DNA from: Proteiniphilum sp. UBA5384
GTDB taxonomy: Bacteria; Bacteroidota; Bacteroidia; Bacteroidales; Dysgonomonadaceae
DNA: 64,000 nt
Assembly (NCBI RefSeq): GCF_002410825.1
Contig: NZ_DHOS01000071.1
Coordinates: 7,145-71,144, forward strand
Direction of reading: 5' to 3'
The notes under the pieces were generated by a model. The model made no database searches and had not been told where the DNA came from. It saw only the letters and a program-made list of their open reading frames with translations. Made by a program: the position numbers and the translations under genes. Positions 1-9,042 of this stretch are shown one piece after another (the stretch's first letter is position 1; the number at the start of each line of letters is the position of its first letter).

Positions 1-266
1 CGTCTCCAAATGGCTTTCTTCTGTTCATCAGCGCCCATATTTTTCTCCAAAATTTTATTTCTTTCTTTAGCGAATTCTAAAAGTATCTCATAAAATTTAT
101 CTGTCTGCCCTTGCGTGAGTTCCAATTCCTCCTGGTAGTTCTGAGCATGTTTTTGAGCCCAAGACTCCTCTGTCCCTTTTTGTTGTGCTTGTACCATAAA
201 ACAAAAGGTAGACAAAAACATAATCACCATTACTAAATTTCTCTTTATTAATTTAATTGTTCTCAT
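1..266 (-). CDS. Secreted LTXXQ-type (Spy/CpxP-like) protein, 5' part only
   Basis: This gene is cut by the left window edge, so about 88 N-terminal residues are visible. An ATG at 264-266 opens a signal peptide (basic start MRTIKLIKR, a hydrophobic stretch, and probable cleavage after VQA at residues 25-27). The mature part is charged and probably helical. It carries an LTQGQ motif at residues 50-54, which resembles the LTXXQ motif of periplasmic Spy/CpxP proteins that act as chaperones or envelope stress sensors. The family call rests on one short motif and helical composition, so it is tentative. The gene lies 79 bp downstream of the GH28-like gene on the same strand and could be the last gene of that transcript. 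I see no TAnnTTTG box of its own in the gap. Confidence 0.55.
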   Translation of the reverse strand, partial: MRTIKLIKRNLVMVIMFLSTFCFMVQAQQKGTEESWAQKHAQNYQEELELTQGQTDKFYEILLEFAKERNKILEKNMGADEQKKAIWR

Positions 267-345
267 AATATTCTCTATTTTATTATTTACATTATTATTT
301 TGATGGCTTTCTTTTCCAAGAAAAAATCATTTAAAAAATTTATAT

Positions 346-1749
346 CTAATCATTTAAAACTACAACATTTTCCACATACTCATTCATTTTTATATCAGAC
401 TGTTGCATTGGCCTGCCAGCTAGTTTGACATTTTTAAAAATAATATTCTTAATCTTATGTTTTTCATCATAGCCTTCAAGGCGAATATTGGTCCCATTAC
501 TGACACAATTAATAAATTGGATATCCGAAATACTTCCAGGTCTATATCCAGCCGGATTAGAAAACTGTGTTTGTCCAATATATGCAGCAACAAAACCACC
601 TTGATCCGGTTTCTCGTCCCGTACTCCTTCAAATACAATATCTTTCACTTCCGCCCAGTCGGAATGAGGAATAACAATCGCACGCCCATCTGCAATTCTG
701 ACAATATCAATATCCTTGAAATGCAAATTTTTAACAGCACTGGTTTCCAAAGAGGATCCAATGCGTATGCCATGTCCCACCTTGCCTTTCCAGATAATGC
801 AATCCCTGGCAGTACAATCGGTCAATGGTTCTTCACCATCTTCCGCCGCATTTGTCGCATGCCAACCAAAGCCATCATCACCTGCACCGATAAAACAATG
901 CTCAAAGTGTACCTGGCTACAGCCTGTACCTAAGTCCAATCCATCGTTATTCAATCCAAAACTGAGCAGATTAAGATATGAAACCTGTATCTCTTTGGAA
1001 TTAACCATATCTACTTGCCACCCTTGCGTGGCATGCCGTATTCCAAAACCTTTTAGTTCAATATTTTCACTATTATATACCCGAAGAAAATTGCCTCTGG
1101 AAGGCTTGGTTCTATCGTCTATATATCCTCTTCCTATTATTTTAACATTTTGGGCATTTTGTATCAGCACCTTTCCATTTAAAATAGCTCCCTCTTCCAA
1201 ATAATAAGTAGTATTGGACTCCAATTTAAAAAGACCATCGGGTGCAGTATGGACTCCTTTCTCAAAAACTACAGCATTTTCCGTCTTATAACTACTTAGA
1301 TCAGGGGCTCCAAACAGCATCAGGGGTTCTTGTCCGGGGATTACCAATGTATAATTATAATACTCAGGGATAACAAAAGTCAGTTCATTTCCCTTTTTTA
1401 CTGTTGCAATATTGAACCGCTTGGGTGATAAAACAAAATCAGTAAATGCCGTAGAAGAAACGATTTTAATTTGTGCTCCAACAGAATAATCAAACAGAGC
1501 CGTATGGATATGCGTCTCTTCATTGGGTGCTTCCATATCATGACACGTTTCTCGCCAGACCTGTACGGGTTTCTCATTTATAAACACCTGATATTGGGAG
1601 CTTTTCTCTATAGGCGCATAACTATCATACAAACCTACTTCCCTCAAATCTGTACTCCAAACACTTCCCTTGCAGGATATCGAAATAACCACCATTCCCC
1701 ACAAAAAAGCCAAGTCTACAATTCTATGTTTTCGCCCTGTCCTTCTCAT
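346..1749 (-). CDS. GH28-like right-handed beta-helix lipoprotein (polygalacturonase family)
   Basis: 467 residues. The lipobox ISISC (Cys26) predicts an outer-membrane lipoprotein, probably facing the surface. After a beta-sandwich-like N-terminal part (to about residue 150), the rest has the repeating pattern of a right-handed parallel beta-helix. The GH28 active-site elements are present in order: NNDG at 267-270 (family NTDG), GDD at 290-292, and GHG at 325-327 with the catalytic-region His. A clear RIK substrate-binding motif is not visible, so the substrate may not be ordinary polygalacturonate. GH28 enzymes hydrolyse galacturonan or rhamnogalacturonan-type bonds. It is the only recognisable glycoside hydrolase in the SusCD operon and starts 40 bp after susD. 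A related beta-helix family such as GH49 or GH110 is possible. Confidence 0.75.
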   Translation of the reverse strand: MRRTGRKHRIVDLAFLWGMVVISISCKGSVWSTDLREVGLYDSYAPIEKSSQYQVFINEKPVQVWRETCHDMEAPNEETHIHTALFDYSVGAQIKIVSSTAFTDFVLSPKRFNIATVKKGNELTFVIPEYYNYTLVIPGQEPLMLFGAPDLSSYKTENAVVFEKGVHTAPDGLFKLESNTTYYLEEGAILNGKVLIQNAQNVKIIGRGYIDDRTKPSRGNFLRVYNSENIELKGFGIRHATQGWQVDMVNSKEIQVSYLNLLSFGLNNDGLDLGTGCSQVHFEHCFIGAGDDGFGWHATNAAEDGEEPLTDCTARDCIIWKGKVGHGIRIGSSLETSAVKNLHFKDIDIVRIADGRAIVIPHSDWAEVKDIVFEGVRDEKPDQGGFVAAYIGQTQFSNPAGYRPGSISDIQFINCVSNGTNIRLEGYDEKHKIKNIIFKNVKLAGRPMQQSDIKMNEYVENVVVLND

Positions 1750-1789
1750 CCTCTTTTTAATAATTTAACAATCAATCAATTAACCACAA

Positions 1790-3454
1790 TCAGTAACCCG
1801 GATTTTGTTGCTTGCTCAAATTGGGATTAAGCCCTATCTCCCTTAATGGGATCGGGATCCATATCTTATAGGGTTTCCAGTTCAAATGTAAATCTCCAAC
1901 TCTTTCATTGGGAGCACCGGCATTCGGGTCTAATGACATAATGGCATCATTCAATCTATTGAAACGGAACAGATCTAATCTTCTTTTGCTTTCATAACAT
2001 AATTCCCGACTACGCTCGTCGAGCAATTCATCAATGAAATTATCTCTATAGACTGCATCCAATTCGTCTGCAGTGTGTCCATCAGCTACGATACGTTCCC
2101 TTACCTGTGTAAGATAACCTCTTGCAGATGTCTCATCACCTGTAAAATAAAGTGCTTCGGCATACTGTAACAGCACATCGGCATAGCGAAGGAGCGGAAT
2201 GGAAATGGCAGAGGCATTAACCCGGATCTTTTTTTCGGAGGGAGCCATATGCCGATATTTACCTGTGCTGTTATTCCAAAAAGTGGGACCGGTACTTACC
2301 GTGGGTACATAATAGTCCACACCTTCTATGTTCTCTAATACAGAATTATTATTATAAGGTCCGGTAATGTTATGCGCATAGCGAGTATCCAACTCCCGGT
2401 TATAGGAATAAGCAAATTCTACTGTAGGTCGGTGAGCAGCCCAAGAGCCACCAAATCTAGTCACATCTCCTCCAGGACTAAATTGATAGACAATATTGGC
2501 GTAAGAATCCCCTCCAATCACCAGCGCATACTCTGCTGTAAATAAGCATTCTTCCTGCTGATAGGATTTCGTTGTTTCTCTGAACAGGTAATCATAACGC
2601 TCAATCAATCTATAGGGACTATCCTCTACCACCTCTTCTAACATTTCCTTGGCATCTTCACTCATCTGGTCGGCATCCACCCACTGGAAACTATTCAACG
2701 GGAAATTAAACTCTTCCCCGGCTTGATAACGTTTACAAGCAGCCAGGTAATTGTAAATTACACCTAAATAGCCCTTGGCTGTCCACATATCGGCTCTACC
2801 GGCAAGTGGAGGGGTTGGAGAAAGGTTTTCTTCGGCAAACAACAAATCAGGAATAATCATTTCCGTGTAAATAACTTCCAGGCTTTCACGGGGTGCGAGA
2901 GGATCAGGTGAAGAGGAAGTATTCATTGGTACCCCTCCAAATAATGACGCAAGATGATAATAAAAAAATGCACGCAAGAAACGGGCTTCTGCTACCATCT
3001 GGATCATACTTGCCTGTTCCTGTTCATTGGTCGTCTCGAATAACGCAGCTTTATCTAACAAAACATTGCATCGCATGATACCTGCATAATAAGCCAACCA
3101 AAAATCACTAACAGGTTCAGTGGATATTCCGTAAGACGCTATTCCAAATGCATTTCGATCAAATGCAGGAGCGGTTGAATTTAACACCAATTCATCGGTT
3201 CCTGCACTCAACATATACTGCAATCCCCACATATATGTTCCCATTTGTACATTCCTGCCGGGAATATCCTGCATATTAATGGCATCGTAACAGCCCATCA
3301 AAGCCGTTTCAAATTCCGCTATCGTCCTGTAGTGATTCTCCGGTGACGAAGTTGAGTAAGGTGTTTTATCCAGAAAGCCAATATCTTCACAGGACACAAA
3401 AAGCCCCAGAACCAGCAACACACCGCTATATAAATAGTTTTTTATCGTTTTCAT
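1790..3454 (-). CDS. SusD/RagB family outer-membrane lipoprotein
   Basis: 554 residues. The signal peptide ends in a lipobox (LFVSC) and is followed by the SusD-type beginning DIGFLDKTPYS and the helical EFETALMGCYDAI segment. The C-terminal part has the typical RYADVLLQYAEAL and ERSRELCYE...RRLDLFRF segments of the SusD and RagB domains. SusD proteins form a lid on a SusC TonB-dependent channel and bind the glycan at the cell surface. The gene begins 20 bp after the susC stop and is followed 40 bp later by the GH28-like gene, so the three are almost certainly co-transcribed. The ligand cannot be read from the sequence; the GH28-like neighbour suggests a uronic-acid-containing glycan. Confidence 0.93.
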   Translation of the reverse strand: MKTIKNYLYSGVLLVLGLFVSCEDIGFLDKTPYSTSSPENHYRTIAEFETALMGCYDAINMQDIPGRNVQMGTYMWGLQYMLSAGTDELVLNSTAPAFDRNAFGIASYGISTEPVSDFWLAYYAGIMRCNVLLDKAALFETTNEQEQASMIQMVAEARFLRAFFYYHLASLFGGVPMNTSSSPDPLAPRESLEVIYTEMIIPDLLFAEENLSPTPPLAGRADMWTAKGYLGVIYNYLAACKRYQAGEEFNFPLNSFQWVDADQMSEDAKEMLEEVVEDSPYRLIERYDYLFRETTKSYQQEECLFTAEYALVIGGDSYANIVYQFSPGGDVTRFGGSWAAHRPTVEFAYSYNRELDTRYAHNITGPYNNNSVLENIEGVDYYVPTVSTGPTFWNNSTGKYRHMAPSEKKIRVNASAISIPLLRYADVLLQYAEALYFTGDETSARGYLTQVRERIVADGHTADELDAVYRDNFIDELLDERSRELCYESKRRLDLFRFNRLNDAIMSLDPNAGAPNERVGDLHLNWKPYKIWIPIPLREIGLNPNLSKQQNPGY

Positions 3455-3474
3455 TGTCTTTTATCATCTTAAAA

Positions 3475-6400
3475 TTAGAAAGTCATATCAACACCGAACA
3501 AATAAGTACGTGCCCTCGGGTAAGCCAGTCGATCATATCCAGGCAGCAAGTTATTGTTAGATCTCACATCAGGATCTAACCCACTGTAATTCGTCCACAC
3601 ATGTAGATTATCCACGGAAGCATAGACTCTTAAATTAGTCGCACCCAGTATTTTCAAAATCTTCGGATAAAAGTTGTACGAAAGTGATAGGGTTCGGAAG
3701 CGCAGGTAGGAACCATCCTCCACATAGTAGGTTGAAACATATTGGTCAGTGTTATTTGAAGAAATAGACGCATATCGGTTTGAGGGATTTTCCGGTGTCC
3801 AGCGGTTTTCCCAGTAGACTCTCGTCAGATTATAAGCATCTGCGCCCTGTCCCGCCTCGACTCTTGTGGGAAATGCATTAAATATGTCGTTACCATATAC
3901 ACCTTCAAAAAACATGTGGAGCGTAAAATTTCGGTAACTGAATTCATTGGCAAGACCTCCGGCAAATTTCGGGTTGCTGTTACTGATAATCTTGCGGTCA
4001 TCCGCATTAATCTCGTTATTCCCATCCAGATCCTTGTATCTGAATACACCCGGTATCACGGCCGCTCCTGTTAAAGTCGGGATTCCTTCTTTCAACACAT
4101 AGTCACGGTCACCATGAGGAATACGGGGATCACTGTCATTCTGCCAAGTAAAGTCATCGATCTGATAAATTCCATCCCAGACATAACCAAAGGCGGTTCC
4201 CAACGGTTGTCCCTCCCTTACGATACCGACATCGGTCAAATAACCATTACCAAATATTACAGGAATATCTGCCGTACCACCAAGACTGACCACCTTGTTC
4301 CGATTAAAGTAGATATTGAAGGTTGAATTCCATTTAAAATCACGGGTATCCACATTCAAAGTATTCAGGGTGAACTCAAGCCCTTTGTTTTCCATATCTC
4401 CAATATTCTGCCATTGCCTTACAAAACCAGTCTGCCCCGCAATTTCGGAATTCAGCAACATATCATTTGTTATTTTATAATAGGCTTCTGCGGTAAGGGC
4501 TATTCTCCCATTTAATACGGCTGCATCTATCCCCAAATTATACTGTTCCGTGGTTTCCCATTTCAAAAAAGGGTTTTCAGATGTAAGAGGAGCTATGCCA
4601 TACACAAGACTCCCATTGCTTGCATAATAGGCAGGAGAAAGTTGTGCCAAGCTCTGGTAGGGGATAATACGATCGTTACCCGTCATACCATAACTCAACC
4701 TTAAACGGAGATCCGAGAAAATATCTTGTTTCCTCATAAATGGCTCATCGAATGCTCTCCAGGCAAAAGCTAATGACGGGAAATATCCGAAACGGTTTCC
4801 TCTCCCCAGATTAGAAGACCCATCAGCACGCAAGGTGCTAGTAAATATATACCTGTTCCTGATAGCATAGTTCAACCGACCGAAGAAAGACATACGATTC
4901 GTCTCAGTTATATTCGTAACAGTAGGTTGGGTAATAAGGGCTTTTGTCATATCAAAAGCTCCTGTCGACTGGTCTTCGAAGTTCTCTGCCCTCGTAAAAA
5001 GGGTCTCCAATTTGTAGGTATTCACTTCAAACCCTGCTACCCCTGATAGAACATGCCCCTTGGTCACTGTTTTATTAAAAGTCAACGTGCTCGTTTGAGA
5101 GAAAGCATTGGTCTGAGTATGCCTTAATGCAGCACGGCCATTGGGAACACGTCCCCATATGGTATTATTCCCAAAAAACTCAGTTAACTTGGATGCAGTG
5201 GTTGTCCCACCTCCCTGCACCCTCAATCTCAATCCTTTCTTAATATTATACTCAAAAAAAGCATTTCCGACAATACGGTTAAAATCGGTCTTTCTATATG
5301 CTTCCAGCACATTCGATATCAGGCTAACTGGCTCTTCTTCTGATGATGGATCGTAAATCAATACCGGACGATAGGTATAAATCTCTTGTATTAGTCCAGA
5401 CCATTGACCACCACCACCACCACTGGAAGCAACCCCTTCATTTACAGTTTTCCCCCAATACACATTAGCTCCGATCTTTAACTTACTGGATGCCTGATGA
5501 TCTAACCTTATTCGACCCGAGTAGGAAGTGAAATCGTTATTCTTTACCAACGCATCAATTTTCTCATAACCCAATGAAGCAGTATAAGTCGTATTATCTC
5601 GCCCCCCCTGCATGGAAAGGTTCACCTGTGAGAGTGCTCCCTGTCGGAAAAGTTCATCCTGCCAGTTATGACTCGGCAAATGAGAGACATCTCTGGGAGA
5701 ATCCCGGATACCATCTCCGTCGGTATCTACAGCCCATGCCTGGCTATTTGGATATCTTTCATAACGATAATTGGCATATTCCTGACCATTGATCATATCA
5801 ATACGTTTTGTAACCTCTGTTACGCCATACGATAAATTTGCAGTAATATTGGTTTTACCTGCCCTACCTGATTTTGTGGTGATAAGGATAACCCCATTAG
5901 CCCCCCTTGCCCCATAAATGGCTGCGGCAGAAGCATCCTTCAAGATATCTACAGACTGAATATCGGCAGGATTAAGAAAAGCCAGAGGGTTTGCGCTGGT
6001 TGAATTACCCACATCTGAAGTAGCAACCTCATTTTCATTAACATCCATAGGTATACCATCAATCACGTAAAGAGGCTGACTCCCGGCATTGATAGAATTA
6101 GCTCCACGTATCTCTATATTTACTCCTGATCCCGGTTCACCAGACTGGGAATTTACCCTAACACCTGCAACTTTTCCTTGCAAAGCCTCGGCAAGAGTGG
6201 AAGGATTGGTCTTTGTCAATTCTTCCGACCGTATACTTGCAATTGCGCCGGTTAAATCACTCCTCCTCATTGTTCCATACCCCACAACTACCACCTCATC
6301 CAGTAGTTTTTCATCTTCCTGAAGGGTTATACGCAAATCAGTTCTTCCTCCCACTGCAACCAATTGTGTCTGATATCCTACAAAAGAAACAGTAAGTACA

Positions 6401-6648
6401 GCATCAGCAGGTAACTGCAACGAAAACTTGCCATCCTCATCAGTAATAGTTCCCACAGAGGGAGAATCTCTGAGAACCACAGTAGCCCCAATAATCGGAA
6501 CATTATCAGTATCTGTTACTGTCCCCGTTACTTTTAATTGATCCTGTGCGTAAATCGTGTTTCCTAAAAATAGGTTTAACAATAAAATCAAAACCGTTTT
6601 GTTTATAACAGGCCTAAGATTTAAATTAAAATTCACTCGCTTTTTCAT
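3475..6648 (-). CDS. SusC/RagA family TonB-dependent outer-membrane transporter
   Basis: 1057 residues. The signal peptide ends at about residue 34 (TIYAQ). A carboxypeptidase-regulatory-like beta-sandwich follows (residues 40-115, with VTGTVTDTDNVPIIGATV), then the TonB-interaction and plug region (LDEVVVVGYGTMRRSDLTG, AEALQGKVAGVRV, SINAGSQPLYVIDGIP) and a C-terminal beta-barrel ending in aromatic F (GVDMTF). It imports oligosaccharide across the outer membrane using TonB energy, with the SusD-like protein encoded 20 bp downstream as lid. The upstream gap of 78 bp to the FAD oxidoreductase gene holds no TAnnTTTG box that I can see, so transcription probably comes from the symporter promoter. 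Confidence 0.95.
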   Translation of the reverse strand: MKKRVNFNLNLRPVINKTVLILLLNLFLGNTIYAQDQLKVTGTVTDTDNVPIIGATVVLRDSPSVGTITDEDGKFSLQLPADAVLTVSFVGYQTQLVAVGGRTDLRITLQEDEKLLDEVVVVGYGTMRRSDLTGAIASIRSEELTKTNPSTLAEALQGKVAGVRVNSQSGEPGSGVNIEIRGANSINAGSQPLYVIDGIPMDVNENEVATSDVGNSTSANPLAFLNPADIQSVDILKDASAAAIYGARGANGVILITTKSGRAGKTNITANLSYGVTEVTKRIDMINGQEYANYRYERYPNSQAWAVDTDGDGIRDSPRDVSHLPSHNWQDELFRQGALSQVNLSMQGGRDNTTYTASLGYEKIDALVKNNDFTSYSGRIRLDHQASSKLKIGANVYWGKTVNEGVASSGGGGGQWSGLIQEIYTYRPVLIYDPSSEEEPVSLISNVLEAYRKTDFNRIVGNAFFEYNIKKGLRLRVQGGGTTTASKLTEFFGNNTIWGRVPNGRAALRHTQTNAFSQTSTLTFNKTVTKGHVLSGVAGFEVNTYKLETLFTRAENFEDQSTGAFDMTKALITQPTVTNITETNRMSFFGRLNYAIRNRYIFTSTLRADGSSNLGRGNRFGYFPSLAFAWRAFDEPFMRKQDIFSDLRLRLSYGMTGNDRIIPYQSLAQLSPAYYASNGSLVYGIAPLTSENPFLKWETTEQYNLGIDAAVLNGRIALTAEAYYKITNDMLLNSEIAGQTGFVRQWQNIGDMENKGLEFTLNTLNVDTRDFKWNSTFNIYFNRNKVVSLGGTADIPVIFGNGYLTDVGIVREGQPLGTAFGYVWDGIYQIDDFTWQNDSDPRIPHGDRDYVLKEGIPTLTGAAVIPGVFRYKDLDGNNEINADDRKIISNSNPKFAGGLANEFSYRNFTLHMFFEGVYGNDIFNAFPTRVEAGQGADAYNLTRVYWENRWTPENPSNRYASISSNNTDQYVSTYYVEDGSYLRFRTLSLSYNFYPKILKILGATNLRVYASVDNLHVWTNYSGLDPDVRSNNNLLPGYDRLAYPRARTYLFGVDMTF

Positions 6649-6726
6649 GCATCTTTTAATTATAATAATTAATACAATATCCTGAAGATGGAAATTTTAA
6701 TATTTTATTTTCCACCCATAGATTTA

Positions 6727-9033
6727 TTATTCCGTATGAACCTGAATACCCAACAAGGCGACCGGAGTGTTTTCCATCGTGTTATTAAGCGTCAGTTTCA
6801 GACAATCCGTCTCTACAATATGAGGGAACGGGAGTTGTACTTTAGTCTGGAAGTTCCCGATTTGTTGCACGATGGTTTTTTCTCCATCCGACACCTCCAC
6901 CGATTCTACACAAAAGGGCATTTTGGGCTCTTGATGCCCCCACTGCACAGACTCCATGGGATGGTCATAGTCCGTATCGGTCAAAATAGTGATCCCTTTT
7001 ATGCGTTTCGGGGTATTCCATTTAAGCGTGATGGTTGCAGGCCTATCTTCCAATGCTGCCACCCAGGCATTCGGCTTCTCCACCGAACGGTATGGAGAGA
7101 TTCTCAGATTCTCTTTTGAAAAACAGGTAAGGCCCGGATGGATCTGCATGGCAATATTTTGTCCTTGCGGCCTCCGCTCCGGACACCAGAATTCAAAAGC
7201 TTCCACTCCGATATCTTCCGGAGGGTCTTGCTTTCCCCAATTGGATACCGCAGGCAATATTTTATTGAAAACCGAAACCAATCCGGTAATCAGCATGTGC
7301 GATGTCTGTATAGCGGTTGACTCATTTTTCATAAAACAGACAAAAGCATAACAATCAGCGGGTATGGGCGACTCAAAAGGTAATATCACTTCGTTTTCAC
7401 CTTCTTTCAAGTCCACATCAATCGTCTCCAAGGTAATATCGGGCGTATGATTAAACGCTTTCGAGCTGATACGCAATTCAACCGTCTGCTTCACCGCTTT
7501 CTCCGCCTTTATGCGCACTCTTATTTCCGGCATCTTACCTGCCGTGACGGGAAGCATCTGGGCTGCCGATTGATGCAGATCTTTCCATGATCCGTCGAAA
7601 GGAATCTCACTCAGCTTCAATTCAGAAGAGACCTCGATATCAGCTTCTTTCATCAAATCATCTTGATACTGAATTGCAGACTGGGGGAGATAAGCCCCTT
7701 GACTTATCAGATGCTGCTGAAGTAGTTTTATCTTATCTTCGTCAATCAGTTGTGCGGGTGTATAGCCTTCATTGATACACAATGCGGCAGCTGTTCCCAC
7801 TACCTCTCCACCCACTGCCGAGGTGGCCATCACACGGGAAGAGGCGAATGCCACGTGGGATGCGCTGATGATCCTTCCTGCCAGAAACATATTCTCCACA
7901 TCAGGAGTAATATAACATCGGTAAGGAATCTGGTACACTCCCTTGGAATGCCATTGATGGCAGGCTTTCTTCGATTTGTCGAATACGCCGTCCGCCGGAT
8001 GCAAGTCCAGGGACCAACCGCCATACGCCACCACGTCGGGATGTGTCCGCTGTTCCACAATATCCTGCTGCTTCAGCATATAATGACCCAAAAAACGACG
8101 GCTTTCTCTCTTGCCCGGAATATTGCCTACCCATTCCAGCGTGAGGTTTTCGACATCTTCGAACTTGCCGGAATTCTTGATATAATCCCATATCCCGTAA
8201 ATAACCTTCCACAACGTATATTTTATCTCCTCCGCTTCGTAGATGGTGTCTAACCGCCCTCCATACTCTATCCACCAGAATTTACATCCCAATTGCCGGG
8301 GATTGAAATAATCGGGATTATCAATCCGGTTGACATGTTGGACAATTTCCTCCTTGCTCATGGCAAATTCCGGAGCGACAAACTTGACCGGCTTTCCCGC
8401 GTCTTTCGTGTAGAAGAAGATGGAATGCCCTAATTTCTCACCAAAGCCGTCTTTGTCGGGGGCAAATTTCTCATTGAATTCGTCCCTGTCTTCAGCACCC
8501 ACCCGATAAGTTGCACCAGCCAAATAAGCGACCAAGCCGTCCCCCGTAGCATCACAGAAATATTTTCCGCTGAATATATACTCGGTCTCATTCTGCGGAT
8601 TAAATGCGGTGAGGGAGGATATCCTCTTCTCATCCGATTTTTGCACTTCAAAGATGACGGTATTCAGGAACAGTGAGATATTCTTTTCAGCCAACACTTT
8701 ATCGAGCACCACTGCATCGAAAAGCACCGGATTACCCTCCTTATTCCTGTAGGTATTCTCTACCAATATCTCATCAATAATACCGCCTTCACGTGCCCAC
8801 CGGTTGTTGTTCCCCATGTGGGAAGTAGCACCCAATATCCATAACCGCACCTCGCTCGACGCGTTTCCACCCAACACCGGGCGGTCCTGTATCAAAGCGA
8901 CTTTCACTCCCGCCCGTGCGGCCGAGATAGCGGCACAGACTCCGGACATACCTCCGCCTGCTACCACGAAATCCACATTAACTTGTACCCTCTTGTGCGA
9001 ACGTCTCTCTCCTGTAAATAAACTCTCAATCAT
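6727..9033 (-). CDS. FAD-dependent oxidoreductase with C-terminal beta domains
   Basis: 768 residues, no signal peptide, so cytoplasmic. A Rossmann FAD site VAGGGMSGVCAA lies at about residues 24-35, followed by GGNASSEVR and later the second FAD contact ENMFLAGRIISASHVAFASSRVM (near residue 380). This is the FAD_oxidored family (Pfam PF12831 type), common in Bacteroidetes and Planctomycetes sugar loci. The last 250 residues are beta-rich and look like accessory sandwich domains. The start lies 9 bp after the symporter stop, indicating translational coupling. I infer that the imported sugar or sugar acid is oxidised inside the cell, possibly at a ring hydroxyl, but the substrate is unknown. 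A heparin/uronate-type or 3-keto-sugar pathway is speculative. Confidence 0.8.
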   Translation of the reverse strand: MIESLFTGERRSHKRVQVNVDFVVAGGGMSGVCAAISAARAGVKVALIQDRPVLGGNASSEVRLWILGATSHMGNNNRWAREGGIIDEILVENTYRNKEGNPVLFDAVVLDKVLAEKNISLFLNTVIFEVQKSDEKRISSLTAFNPQNETEYIFSGKYFCDATGDGLVAYLAGATYRVGAEDRDEFNEKFAPDKDGFGEKLGHSIFFYTKDAGKPVKFVAPEFAMSKEEIVQHVNRIDNPDYFNPRQLGCKFWWIEYGGRLDTIYEAEEIKYTLWKVIYGIWDYIKNSGKFEDVENLTLEWVGNIPGKRESRRFLGHYMLKQQDIVEQRTHPDVVAYGGWSLDLHPADGVFDKSKKACHQWHSKGVYQIPYRCYITPDVENMFLAGRIISASHVAFASSRVMATSAVGGEVVGTAAALCINEGYTPAQLIDEDKIKLLQQHLISQGAYLPQSAIQYQDDLMKEADIEVSSELKLSEIPFDGSWKDLHQSAAQMLPVTAGKMPEIRVRIKAEKAVKQTVELRISSKAFNHTPDITLETIDVDLKEGENEVILPFESPIPADCYAFVCFMKNESTAIQTSHMLITGLVSVFNKILPAVSNWGKQDPPEDIGVEAFEFWCPERRPQGQNIAMQIHPGLTCFSKENLRISPYRSVEKPNAWVAALEDRPATITLKWNTPKRIKGITILTDTDYDHPMESVQWGHQEPKMPFCVESVEVSDGEKTIVQQIGNFQTKVQLPFPHIVETDCLKLTLNNTMENTPVALLGIQVHTE

Positions 9034-9042
9034 ATTCTAAAT